From assembly GCA_964461115.1 (NCBI GenBank), contig CAYWSX010000002.1, positions 124,001 to 188,000 on the forward strand: a DNA stretch of 64,000 nt. Direction: 5' to 3'. This DNA is from RGIG2134 sp964461115 (GTDB lineage: Bacteria > Cyanobacteriota > Vampirovibrionia > Gastranaerophilales > Gastranaerophilaceae). Below, one piece after another: positions 1 through 8,800 of the stretch; positions within the stretch are counted from its first letter, which is position 1, and every line of letters starts with the position of its first letter. Position numbers and translations under genes: made by a program. Under the pieces are notes generated by a model. It worked only from the letters and a program-made list of their open reading frames with translations. It was not told the origin of the DNA and made no database searches.

Positions 1-974
1 AAAGCAAAATTTATTGCACAGAATATAGCCGAAAACACCACCAGTGAAAGCATTATAATTGTCTGCTGACCGAAAGCCACAGCCAACGCCTGAGATTTCG
101 GTATAAAATAAATCCCGAGAGCTAAAATATATGCATACTGGTAAGGACCAATAAAAATCGAACTTGAAGGAATCATAGAGCTTAGCGCCACAAAGCATAT
201 TACAAACAGCGATGCCGAAAACGGGCAAGGTATTCCAAACGCAGTAATAACGTAATATGTTAAAAGACACTCTAAAAACCAAGTCGCAAAACTCATTATC
301 ATTGATTGCGCGGCATAATAGTTTGATTTCAAAACTTCAAAGCCGTTAATAAATGAGGTCATATGGTGACAAATTTTTGAGGAAAAATTAACAAGACCGT
401 CTCGCACCTTTAATGGCGATTTCGAGGCAATTTTAATTAAAAAATCACATATAGACGAAATTTTATTAAATCGTACAATCAGGAAGCATGTTATCAAACT
501 GCCTCCGAACAAGAGCATTGAAATATCTGCAAAACTTCTTATCCAGGACAAATTAGCATACATCATTATGCAGGCATAAAGCATTACACAGATACTCACG
601 CCATCCATAATCCTCTCAAGCATTACGCTGCCGAAAATTCGCATTTTGCTGTCTTTTACAGAAGAACCGATTTCATAAGAACGCCAGATATCCCCGGCTC
701 TCGCAGGGAGAAAGGCATTCATAAGATTTCCCACAACCCAGGTCGAGCCAAGCTTATACAGAGAAAATTTAGGGTCAGCTTTCAAAAGATACATCCATCT
801 GTAGGTTCGGCAAAGCAGTGAAAAAAGAAAAAGTGCAACAATCGCAGGCAAATACATGAAATCAAACTGCTTAAAAGTCGCGACAAGCTGGCTAACATCT
901 ATTTTATAGAATATCAATCCTAAAAATATTAATGAAACAACTATTCCTGCTATGGTTTTACGTTTTTTTTTCAT
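1..974 (-). CDS. Lysylphosphatidylglycerol synthase/flippase-type membrane protein (UPF0104), C-terminus cut off by window edge
   Basis: An open frame runs from an ATG at 974 to the window start without a stop, giving about 324 residues of an unfinished protein. It begins MKKKRKTIAG and is almost entirely hydrophobic helices with short polar loops. Stretches such as YKLGSTWVVGNLMNAFLPAR and GDIWRSYEIG resemble the LPG_synthase_TM (UPF0104/AglD) family of integral membrane proteins, known from MprF-like lipid flippases and from glycan-related proteins. The start lies 1 nt after the stop of the upstream dehydrogenase gene, so the two are probably co-transcribed. The transported substrate cannot be read from the sequence. 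Family call fairly confident; function open. Confidence 0.75.
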   Translation of the reverse strand, partial: MKKKRKTIAGIVVSLIFLGLIFYKIDVSQLVATFKQFDFMYLPAIVALFLFSLLCRTYRWMYLLKADPKFSLYKLGSTWVVGNLMNAFLPARAGDIWRSYEIGSSVKDSKMRIFGSVMLERIMDGVSICVMLYACIMMYANLSWIRSFADISMLLFGGSLITCFLIVRFNKISSICDFLIKIASKSPLKVRDGLVNFSSKICHHMTSFINGFEVLKSNYYAAQSMIMSFATWFLECLLTYYVITAFGIPCPFSASLFVICFVALSSMIPSSSIFIGPYQYAYILALGIYFIPKSQALAVAFGQQTIIMLSLVVFSAIFCAINFA

Positions 975-975
975 A

Positions 976-1935
976 CTAAAACTTTATCAATACTTTTATA
1001 CTATCTTTACTTTTGTTGCGCTCAAAAGCCTCAATTGCTTTTTCCGAAGAATAAACATCTGTGATAAGCGGCTTAAAATCAATTCTTTTTTGCTCAAGAA
1101 GTCTCAAAGCAGGAGCGAATTGCCCGCATCTGGAGCCTAGAATCGTGATTTCATCAATAACTATAGGTGCAAAGTTGAATTCTTTCCCGCTTGCAACCGT
1201 ACTTTTTAAAACTAGCACTCCGCGTGGCTTTGTGAGTGCAAGGGCAGTTTCAAAGCCGTTAATTGAGCCTGTCGCTTCAACAACAACATCCCAAGTTTTT
1301 GTAACCTCAAGATTTTCAAGCAGAACTGTTTTTACATTTTGTTTTGCCGTAATATCAAGCTTATTCTGATGTTTTCCGACCTGTGTAACATCCAGCCCCG
1401 CACCGCTTAACGCAAGCGCTATCGTAAGCCCCAATTTCCCATCGCCGAGAACCAAAACTTTAGAGTCAGGTTTAATGTGAAGCTGTTCCAGAATTTCTAA
1501 CGCAGCAGCAAGAGGCTCAACCATGACAGCTTCTTCATCGCTTACATTTTCGGGAACAACAAGTAGGTTTTCAACAGGCATAGTAACGTATTCTGCCATA
1601 CTGCCGTCTTTTTTCCATATCCCTAAGGTGCTTCGGCTGAAACAGTGACGTGCAAGCCCTTGTGCACAATATTCGCATGCCCCGCAGCCGCAATTGATTT
1701 CACCGACTATTCTTTTGCCAAGAAGAGCCTGATTCGCGCAGTTGATTTCTTCTACAACACCGACAAATTCATGCCCGAGAATGCCATTATAACCCATATA
1801 CCCTTTGGTAATCTCAAAATCCGTATTACAAATCCCGGCCATAAGCACTTTTATAAGTGCCTCACCCTCTTTAGGAACAGGCTTCTCATAATCATTGACC
1901 AATCTCAGTTCATCGCTAAAAGTTACAGCTTTCAT
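976..1935 (-). CDS. Zinc-dependent medium-chain alcohol dehydrogenase/reductase
   Basis: A 319-residue member of the medium-chain dehydrogenase/reductase superfamily, which oxidises an alcohol or sugar alcohol with NAD(P). Catalytic zinc ligands appear as GICNTD and GHEFVG near the N-terminus. A structural zinc site shows as a CGCGACEYC cluster with a further Cys eight residues later. A Rossmann turn VLGDGKLGL lies in the middle. The chosen ATG at 1935 follows AGGGGAG at good spacing; a longer frame upstream would add 16 AT-rich codons with no supporting ribosome site. It resembles the cd08242-like branch with the phrase NTDFEITKGY. The substrate is unknown. It heads a two-gene unit with the membrane protein downstream. 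Confidence 0.85.
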   Translation of the reverse strand: MKAVTFSDELRLVNDYEKPVPKEGEALIKVLMAGICNTDFEITKGYMGYNGILGHEFVGVVEEINCANQALLGKRIVGEINCGCGACEYCAQGLARHCFSRSTLGIWKKDGSMAEYVTMPVENLLVVPENVSDEEAVMVEPLAAALEILEQLHIKPDSKVLVLGDGKLGLTIALALSGAGLDVTQVGKHQNKLDITAKQNVKTVLLENLEVTKTWDVVVEATGSINGFETALALTKPRGVLVLKSTVASGKEFNFAPIVIDEITILGSRCGQFAPALRLLEQKRIDFKPLITDVYSSEKAIEAFERNKSKDSIKVLIKF

Positions 1936-1954
1936 GAATACTCCCCTTGTAAAT

Positions 1955-1983
1955 ATTATCCTATATTTTTTATAATAATACAA
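1955..1983 (-). promoter_or_regulatory. Predicted sigma-70 promoter of the dehydrogenase operon
   Basis: On the minus strand TTGTAT (-35) is followed 17 bases later by GATAAT (-10), 20 bases before the dehydrogenase ATG. The region is AT-rich, so chance matches are possible, but spacing and position are right. Confidence 0.4.
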
Positions 1984-2050
1984 AAATATTAAGAAATTAA
2001 ATGTAATTTGTTATATTGGTCGTAAATAAATTTTAATTTTCAAATATGCT

Positions 2051-2077
2051 AAAAACTCACCTTTCGGTGAGTTTTTT
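2051..2077 (-). terminator. Rho-independent terminator
   Basis: AACTCACC and GGTGAGTT form a perfect stem around a four-base loop, with A- and T-runs on either side. It sits 20 bases after the stop of the Gln/Met-rich gene at 2097 on the minus strand and upstream of the dehydrogenase promoter. Confidence 0.85.
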
Positions 2078-2096
2078 ATATGTAAGAGGGGTTAGG

Positions 2097-2609
2097 TTAA
2101 GCGTATTTCGGCGTTGAACGTTTTATTCCTTCGTCTTCGCCCTTTTCACAAGATTCGAGTTCTTGCTGTGCGGCCTTCAATTGAGTTGTTAATCTTGTTC
2201 TTTCCATCTCAATTTTATTTTCTTCTGCCGCGACTCGTTTTGTCATACCTTTGGCAGCGGATTCGAGAGCCTGCCTGATGAATGATTGGAACACGTTGTT
2301 CTGATTCGGCATCATTTGCGGCTGAATACCCTGCATTTGCATCATCTGTTGCTGCTGCATATAGTATTGCATCTGCACCTGAGCCTGAGGCATTGCCATC
2401 ATCATAGCCTGCTGACCGAATTGCATTTGTGCCCCGAACAGTGACGCCGGTGAGTTCATATATTCATCCGGTGTAACCATACCGTCTTGAATATTGGCGC
2501 CAAAGAGAGCTAAATCACTTTGTTTTTGGGAAAGCTGCATTAACTTGAAATTAATCTGGTTAATTCGTTGAGTTAATAGCATCTTCCGCATTGCGAATAC
2601 TGCGTACAT
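2097..2609 (-). CDS. Met/Gln-rich hypothetical protein with coiled-coil ends
   Basis: This 170-residue protein is not a family I can name. The N-terminal third (KMLLTQRINQINFKLMQLSQ) and the C-terminal quarter are amphipathic, probably helical or coiled coil. The centre is a low-complexity Met/Gln tract with runs such as QYYMQQQQMMQMQG. The end, IKRSTPKYA, resembles the end of the 280-residue protein at 39433 (IERSFKTFA), and both begin with Leu/Gln/Arg-rich helices. The start at 2609 is preceded by a weak TAGGGG; a second ATG six codons in is possible. Flanked by terminators on both sides, so it is probably a single-gene transcript. Function unknown. Confidence 0.7.
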   Translation of the reverse strand: MYAVFAMRKMLLTQRINQINFKLMQLSQKQSDLALFGANIQDGMVTPDEYMNSPASLFGAQMQFGQQAMMMAMPQAQVQMQYYMQQQQMMQMQGIQPQMMPNQNNVFQSFIRQALESAAKGMTKRVAAEENKIEMERTRLTTQLKAAQQELESCEKGEDEGIKRSTPKYA

Positions 2610-2801
2610 AACTAACCCCTACCATTTTCTAATTTGTATTACCTAACCTTACTCTTATATAAAAACATTTTGTTTAAGCAAATTGCCTAAACTTTTAATA
2701 TTTACTTTCAAATTCGCAATTCAAGTATTTTACTTGATATAGTTGAATTTGAGACCAATTTTATTCCAATTATTATATAAACATTATAGAATAACTAACG
2801 A

Positions 2802-2855
2802 CAAAAAAAATAACAATTAGATAAAAAGTAATGAAAGAATTTTATCTAATTGTTA
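2802..2855 (-). terminator. Terminator downstream of clpP, with 16-bp perfect inverted repeat
   Basis: TAACAATTAGATAAAA at 2811-2826 is exactly inverted at 2840-2855 with a 13-base loop. On the minus strand the stem is followed by eight T residues, 28 bases after the clpP stop. The stem is AT-rich but long. The rest of 2610-2882 is AT-rich intergenic DNA with no gene seen. Confidence 0.75.
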
Positions 2856-2882
2856 AGTTTTGTTACTTATGCGTAGGAATTA

Positions 2883-3485
2883 TTAATTTGAAACCCCGAG
2901 AACTTTATCGATAAGTCCATATTCCATAGCTTTTTGCGCAGTTAAATAGTTGTCGCGTTCTGTATCTTTTTTAATCACATCCAGCGGTTGTCCTGTGTGT
3001 TCAGCCAAAAGACCGTTGAGCATAGCTTTCATACGCAGAATTTCTTTTGCTTCAATTTCAATATCCGTAGCTTGCCCGCGAGCACCACCCAAGGGCTGGT
3101 GAATCATAACAGTTGCATTAGGAAGAGCCATTCTCTTACCTTTTGTGCCGCCTGAAAGCAAAAACGCCCCCATACTTGCCGCCATACCTATACAGATAGT
3201 GGACACATCACATCTTACATGCTTCATAGTGTCATAAATCGCCATACCTGCAGTAATAACCCCGCCCGGGCTGTTTATGTACATCATAATATCTTTTTCA
3301 GGATTTTCGCTGTCCAATAGCAAAAGCTGTGCTATGATTGAGTTTGACATTTCATCATCAATTTCTTCACCTACAAAAATGATTCTTTCACGAAGTAATC
3401 TTGAAAAAATATCAAAAGACCTCTCACCTCTTGACGAAGCCTCAACAACCGTAGGTACGTAACTTAAAATTCTTGTATTATCCAT
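2883..3485 (-). CDS. clpP: ATP-dependent Clp protease proteolytic subunit
   Basis: ClpP is the serine peptidase that forms the barrel of the Clp protease and degrades unfolded or tagged proteins with ClpX/ClpA/ClpC partners. At 200 residues the length is normal. The catalytic triad is visible: Ser104 in GMAASMGAF, His129 in MIHQPLGG and Asp178 in TERDNY. The N-terminal SFDIFSRLLRERIIF block is typical of cytosolic ClpP. The gene stands alone, with a good promoter upstream and a terminator downstream, and is divergent from prmC. No clpX or second clpP is adjacent. Confidence 0.97.
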   Translation of the reverse strand: MDNTRILSYVPTVVEASSRGERSFDIFSRLLRERIIFVGEEIDDEMSNSIIAQLLLLDSENPEKDIMMYINSPGGVITAGMAIYDTMKHVRCDVSTICIGMAASMGAFLLSGGTKGKRMALPNATVMIHQPLGGARGQATDIEIEAKEILRMKAMLNGLLAEHTGQPLDVIKKDTERDNYLTAQKAMEYGLIDKVLGVSN

Positions 3486-3511
3486 AATTTTTCCTTTATT
3501 TATAATAAAGT

Positions 3512-3540
3512 ATTATAATAAAGAAGCTAAAGATTAACAA
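3512..3540 (-). promoter_or_regulatory. Predicted clpP promoter
   Basis: Minus strand TTGTTA, 17-base spacer, TATAAT, about 27 bases before the clpP start. It lies in the 68-base divergent region shared with prmC. Confidence 0.6.
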
Positions 3541-3553
3541 GAGACAAAAAATA

Positions 3554-4384
3554 ATGGTCGACATAAAACGCGAACTCATCAAAAAACTTTCTGCAATAAT
3601 GCCTGAAAACGAGGCTCAAAGCGAACTTAACTTCCTTTTACGTGAGCATTTTAACTATTCGCGTATAAACCAAATTGTCAACCCGCAGAAAATAAACGAT
3701 TTCAAAGAAGAGCTTGATGAACTGACTGATATCCGCATAAAAAGCGGAAAACCCCTTCAATACATAATAAATAAAGCAGCGTTTTTTGATGATATCTACT
3801 ATGTTGATGAAAATGTGTTGATTCCACGCCCCGAAACAGAACTTCTCGTCAACGCGATTTTTAAACATGCAGATAAAAATACCAAAATACTTGATATCGG
3901 AACAGGCAGCGGGTGTATTCCTATTTCGCTCGCTAAAATGCTTAAAAGCAGCCGCATAACCACCTGCGACATATCAGAAGAGGCTCTGAACATCGCTAAA
4001 ATCAACGCTAAAGCACTTTGCCCCGACTACAAAATAAATTTCATACACTCCGATCTTTTTGAAAATATAAAAGAAAAATTCGATATTATTGTCTCGAACC
4101 CTCCCTATATTGACCCGTCAATGCAGTCTGATATGCAAAAAGAGGTCACGGGATTTGAACCGCATGGGGCATTATTCGCAGAAAACGAAGGCATGCTCTT
4201 TTATGAAAAAATTATTGAAAAAGCACCCGAATTTTTATATAAAAACGGAATATTGGCATTTGAAATGGGAATAAATCAATCTGAAAAAATAAAAAAACTC
4301 CTGGCAGAGCGTGCCTTTTCAAAAATAGTAATAATTCCTGATTTTACTTTTATTGACAGAGTGGTATTGAGTAAGTTATTATAA
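3554..4384 (+). CDS. prmC: Peptide chain release factor N5-glutamine methyltransferase
   Basis: PrmC (HemK) methylates the glutamine of the GGQ motif in release factors RF1 and RF2. The 276-residue protein has the helical N-terminal domain, a SAM-binding motif ILDIGTGSGCIP near residue 115 and the diagnostic NPPY motif (VSNPPYIDPS) near residue 182, which binds the target glutamine. The start ATG has a weak AAGAGA upstream. In many genomes prmC follows prfA; here it stands alone, and prfB, one of its targets, lies 18 kb away. Confidence 0.95.
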   Translation: MVDIKRELIKKLSAIMPENEAQSELNFLLREHFNYSRINQIVNPQKINDFKEELDELTDIRIKSGKPLQYIINKAAFFDDIYYVDENVLIPRPETELLVNAIFKHADKNTKILDIGTGSGCIPISLAKMLKSSRITTCDISEEALNIAKINAKALCPDYKINFIHSDLFENIKEKFDIIVSNPPYIDPSMQSDMQKEVTGFEPHGALFAENEGMLFYEKIIEKAPEFLYKNGILAFEMGINQSEKIKKLLAERAFSKIVIIPDFTFIDRVVLSKLL

Positions 4385-4442
4385 TTAAGTAAATTAAAAT
4401 TATAATTTACACGGAGAAAAGAAAAAGAAAGTGAGGTCTATT

Positions 4443-5015
4443 ATGGCTAAATTTATTTGCAGTGTATGCGGATACACACATGAAGGCGAAAGTGCACCTG
4501 AAAGATGCCCGCAATGCGGCGTTTCAGCTGATAAATTCAATAAAGCGGCAGAAGGCGGAGCGATGAGCTGGGCTGATGAGCACAAAATCGGCGTAGCTAA
4601 AGGCTTGGATGCAGAAGTTGTTCAAGGTTTGAAAGACCACTTTGCAGGCGAGTGTACAGAAGTCGGAATGTATCTTGCAATGTCAAGACAAGCTGACAGA
4701 GAAGGCTACCCTGAAGTTGCAGAAGCATACAAAAGAATAGCTTTTGAAGAAGCTGAACACGCAGCAAAATTTGCTGAATTGCTCGGTGAAGTTGTTATGC
4801 CTTGCACAAAAACAAACCTCCAAATGAGAGCCGACGCAGAAAACGGTGCTTGCGCAGCTAAAAAAGCTATCGCAACCCGCGCGAAAGAACTCGGCTATGA
4901 CGCAATTCATGACACGGTTCACGAAATGTGCAAAGACGAAGCTCGTCACGGCTGTGCATTTAAAGGCATGCTTGACAGATACTTCTCTGAAAAGAAAGAC
5001 TGCGTACGTGCATAA
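4443..5015 (+). CDS. Reverse rubrerythrin (N-terminal rubredoxin + diiron ferritin-like domain)
   Basis: The protein reduces hydrogen peroxide, a defence typical of anaerobes. The rubredoxin knuckles CSVCGY and CPQCGV come first (about residues 5-35). The four-helix diiron domain follows, with Glu in GECTEVGMY and the pair EEAEH, then DEARH near the C-terminus. This order is reversed relative to classical rubrerythrin and matches the clostridial revRbr type (about 180 residues; here 190). I place the start at 4443, six bases after GTGAGG; the frame opens earlier, at a GTG inside that ribosome site. A terminator follows, so it is probably monocistronic. Confidence 0.93.
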   Translation: MAKFICSVCGYTHEGESAPERCPQCGVSADKFNKAAEGGAMSWADEHKIGVAKGLDAEVVQGLKDHFAGECTEVGMYLAMSRQADREGYPEVAEAYKRIAFEEAEHAAKFAELLGEVVMPCTKTNLQMRADAENGACAAKKAIATRAKELGYDAIHDTVHEMCKDEARHGCAFKGMLDRYFSEKKDCVRA

Positions 5016-5032
5016 TTCTTGATTTCAATCAA

Positions 5033-5064
5033 AAGAAAGCCCTTGCAAATGCATGGGCTTCTTT
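5033..5064 (+). terminator. Terminator after the rubrerythrin gene
   Basis: GAAAGCCC and GGGCTTCTTT pair around a loop containing a small TGCA/TGCA inner stem, ending in a T-rich tail 15 bases after the stop codon. It can also serve the convergent minus-strand pair that ends at 5077. Confidence 0.75.
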
Positions 5065-5076
5065 ATTAGTAATATT

Positions 5077-5397
5077 TTAATTTAAAGAATTATATTCCAA
5101 AGTGAGGGAGGCAATTCTGTACTGCAAACTAACATAATATTCGCTATTTTCAACCCATTCATCCGTCATGCCCTCTTTTTTAGCGGCAGCTCTGTATTCT
5201 TCCTGCTTACTTTTTGTTGAAGCTATCATCGCATTAATCTGAACAGCTCTATCATTACGAAGTATAGGCTCATCATCTTGCGATTCTTGAAAATTTTGGT
5301 TTGATGGCGCAGAAGACACATTTTTTGCCTCAGTCAGAGGAACAATAGATTTTGCTACATGTACCCCTTTTTGCAGCCCCCTTATTTCATCAGTCAT
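5077..5397 (-). CDS. Small hypothetical protein, second gene of a two-gene unit
   Basis: A 106-residue acidic protein with no recognised family. The first half is polar and probably disordered (many Ser, Asn, Gln, Asp); the second half looks helical (RAVQINAMIASTKSKQEEYR, then EYYVSLQYRIASLTLEYN). The ATG overlaps the stop of the upstream gene by four bases (ATGA) and follows a strong GGAGGAG site inside that gene, so translational coupling is likely. No membrane segment or signal peptide. Function unknown. Confidence 0.75.
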   Translation of the reverse strand: MTDEIRGLQKGVHVAKSIVPLTEAKNVSSAPSNQNFQESQDDEPILRNDRAVQINAMIASTKSKQEEYRAAAKKEGMTDEWVENSEYYVSLQYRIASLTLEYNSLN

Positions 5398-5666
5398 GCG
5401 GTCTCCTCCTCAGGTTTGGCAGTAAAGAAATTTGCAATAGCGGACATAATTCCACCCTCAGACTCCTGAGAAGGCTCTTGCATAGATTTATCAGCCTCTA
5501 CATAATCCTTCATCATATCCGGCTGAGCCCCTCCCAGCACGATGTTATCAAAAGCATTAGGGGCATCGGTGTTTATGATGTCCATGTCAAAATTATCTGA
5601 AATATATTCGGCACCCTTCACAAAGAAGTTCACCGGTGCATGATGCACGGCGGTATTCGGTTCCAT
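5394..5666 (-). CDS. Small hypothetical protein, first gene of a two-gene unit
   Basis: I start this 90-residue protein at the ATG at 5666, which follows GGAG at good spacing; the longer frame opens at a TTG without a ribosome site. It is acidic, with phrases such as NFFVKGAEYISDNFDMDI and an alternation of hydrophobic and acidic residues. No domain is recognised. Its last codons contain the ribosome site and start of the next gene, so the two products are probably made together. Divergent from smc. Confidence 0.7.
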   Translation of the reverse strand: MEPNTAVHHAPVNFFVKGAEYISDNFDMDIINTDAPNAFDNIVLGGAQPDMMKDYVEADKSMQEPSQESEGGIMSAIANFFTAKPEEETA

Positions 5667-5820
5667 AGATTTTACTCCATATCCGTATCTGAATGACAAA
5701 TTTTATATCGGCATTTTTGAGTCCCGACTTAATCAAATTAAATAATAGTTTAATAAAACTTAATAAAATATTAAGAAAAACCGCTGAAGAACAGGGCGTT
5801 GATTTACAAACTTTACTTTT

Positions 5821-5849
5821 TTGACATTGAAAAAAGCCTATAGTTTAAT
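5821..5849 (+). promoter_or_regulatory. Predicted promoter of the smc-scpAB operon
   Basis: TTGACA, exactly the -35 consensus, then a 17-base spacer and TTTAAT, 43 bases before the smc start. This is one of the best promoter matches in the window. Confidence 0.65.
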
Positions 5850-5892
5850 TATAGTGTATGAAAGTCCAGACTTGTCGGGAAAGCTAAATTAA

Positions 5893-8800
5893 ATGCACAT
5901 CAAAGAGTTAGAAATTGACAATTTTAAGTCATTTGCTAATAAAATAGAAATCCCGTTTTTACCCGGTTTTACTACAATCTCCGGTCCGAACGGTTCAGGT
6001 AAAAGTAATATTATTGACAGCGTGCTGTTCGCACTTGGGCTGTCAACTTCGCGTTCACTGCGTGCAGAGAAGCTTTTCCACTTAATAAGCACCCACACAA
6101 AGAAAAATGAAGCGTATGTGCGAGTCTCTTTCAGCGCAGACAATGAAGACGGGGGTTCTGACGAGACAATCGAAGTCGCACGCCGTATACGCAAGTCTTC
6201 ACAAGGCTTTAACAGTATTTATTACTTAAACGGCAAAATAACAACGCTTTCAGACATTCATACTGTTCTCGAAAAGTACAACATTACACCTAACAGCTAT
6301 AACGTAATGATGCAGGGCGACGTCATGGCGATTACTAATTGCAGCGCTGGCGAGCGACGTAAAATTATTGACGAAATAGCAGGTGTGGCAGACTTTGACC
6401 GCCGCATCGAACAGGCTCAAAACGAACTGGGCACTGTGGAGTCCCGAGTTGAGCGCTCTACGATTATTCTGAACGAAATAGACGGAAGACTTGAACAGCT
6501 TGCAGCTGAGCGCGAACAAGCACTAAAATACCAAAAATTGCAGGAAGAAAAGAAGACATATGAGAGCAAACTTACATCTGCCAGATATTTTGATATTAAA
6601 AAATCCATAGAAATGGTGCACGAAAGCATTTTGGAGTTTAACAAAAAGAAAAAAGATGAAGAAGTTAAACTCAAAAAAAATGACGAAGAATTAGCCAAAA
6701 CCCGTACAAAATATAACGAAATTGCCGAAGAAGTAAAGGCAAAAGGCGAAGCAGAGCAAATTGAAATCAAAAAGCACGCAGAAGAGCTCAAAGGGCAGAT
6801 TAACAATAAAAGTTCGGCAATAAACTTTGCGGATAAGCAAATACACGATAATTTACGCACCGTTGAAAACGCAAAAAACGGGATTGACGTTTCCGGTCAG
6901 AAAAATAAAAAAGCCAAAGAAAATATTGAGATTAAAAAGACTGAAATAACAGCAATTGAAGCTGAAATTCAGTTTAAAAAAGATGAATTAAATAAAATTA
7001 TTGAAGAGCAGACAGGTCTGAACCAGACCGCTGACCAGCACGTTCAAAAACGTAACGAACTCAGAAAACAGCTTGATGAAATTCAAACTGAGGAAAATAC
7101 GCTGATTAAAGAGCAGGCGCCGTTGGAAGCTGAGGTAAACTCTGCCCGAAAAGAACTTGAAAATGCTAAAAATATCCTTTCTGAACTCGAGGATTTCAAA
7201 CAAAACTTCGCGGGCAATAAGGATTCGCTTGAAATGCAGGTGAGCGAGCTTGAAAAAGAACTTGGCGACTTCAAAGAAGTTCAGCAATCGACGCTTTATG
7301 AACTGGATAAAACCAAAAATGAGATTTCAGACCTGAGTTACAACATAAATACTTCATACAGAAAGATTTCTACGCTTGAAGCGCAGAAAATGGCGTTTGA
7401 CGAGATGAACCTCGGGCGTCCTGTTGATACAGTTATGAATGCTAAAATAAAAGGGGTTCACGCACCTCTTGTGCAACTCGGACAGGTCGACCAAGAATAT
7501 TCCTTGGCACTCGAAATCGCTATGGGCGGGCGTATGCGCTCGATTGTCGTAGATGATGAAGATGTTGCAAAAATCGGGGTAGAAATCTTAAAATCCTCAA
7601 AAGCGGGACGAGCAACATTTTTGCCTTTAAACAAATTGAAATCTGCACCAAATTCTCTGAAACTGCCTAAAGAAAAAGGCGTGATTGATTATGCGATTAA
7701 TTTAATCGATTTTGAAGACGAATATACGGACGCATTCTGGCATGCACTGGGCGACACGCTCGTAGTTGAGGATTTCAACAGCGGCAGAAATCTAATCGGA
7801 AAATATCGTGTCGTTACGCTTCAAGGTGAAATTTTCGAAAAATCAGGCTCTATTACCGGAGGATCAGCCGGTAAATCAGGGTTGAAATTCTCTCAGGCAC
7901 AAGATAATGAGCTGGATACATTCAAGGTACGTTTAAAAGAAATGGAAAAAAAGCTTGCCTCTCTTGAAAATAAAAAAATCGAACTGGAGCGAAAACTCGA
8001 CACAGTACGTGTGAATTATTCCAATGCTATGACAGAATTTAACAAGTCTAAAATGGAACTGGCAAACCTTGTTCGCTCGCAAGAAGACACCGAAAAAAAT
8101 ATTGAAGAGCGTAAAAAATCTATTTCTGAACTTGAGCCGAGAATAGCAGACTACGATAAAAAACTCGAAAAAATTGAAGAAAAAATGGTCTCAATCAACG
8201 AAAAATCGCTTTCCGTCCAGACTGAAATTCAAAAAATTGAAAGCCTAATGCCTGAAGAAGAGCTTCAAAAGCTAAAAGAACTTACCGAATCAAAAGAGGA
8301 CGAAATCAAGTCTTTGGAAGGCAAAATCGCTCATACAAACAATGACATAAACGACTTTATGCGCGAAATTTCGTTTAACGAAGAGGTTATCAAAACAAAG
8401 CACGAGCAAATCGAAAAACTCTTAAAAGACAACGAAACACTGGCTCTCGATAAAGAAAAGTATGCACTTGAAATCAAAGAAATTGACACACGTGTTCAGG
8501 AACTCGAAGAACAGATAAGAGTTTTGGGCGAAAAACTTATTGAATTGCAAGCAGAGCGGGACAAAGTTCACAACGAGCTTCTTGAATTTGAAAAATTGAA
8601 AAATCTTTTTGAAACCAACATCGAAAGAATGGCGGAGCAGGTGGAAAGCTTTAAAGCCCGCAGACGTGAGCTTGAACCTCAGCTTGAAGAAGTTACAAAT
8701 GAACTCAAAGCAGCTGAAATAGATATTAACAAGCTTGAACCGCTAGATATTTCTGTTGAAGACATAAACGCTAAGGTCGGACGTATCCAAAGACGCATGG

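Noticed and set aside
4683..4949. Antisense open frame within the rubrerythrin gene
   Set aside because: Shadow of an unambiguous gene with a conserved diiron and rubredoxin motif.
5858..5890. GAAAGTCCAGAC similar to the RNase P RNA core
   Set aside because: The match is a dozen bases in a 190-base gap, far too short for RNase P RNA, and it overlaps the smc leader.
6417..6860. Long antisense open frame within smc
   Set aside because: Shadow of the Lys/Glu-rich coiled-coil codons on the other strand; no ribosome site or family.
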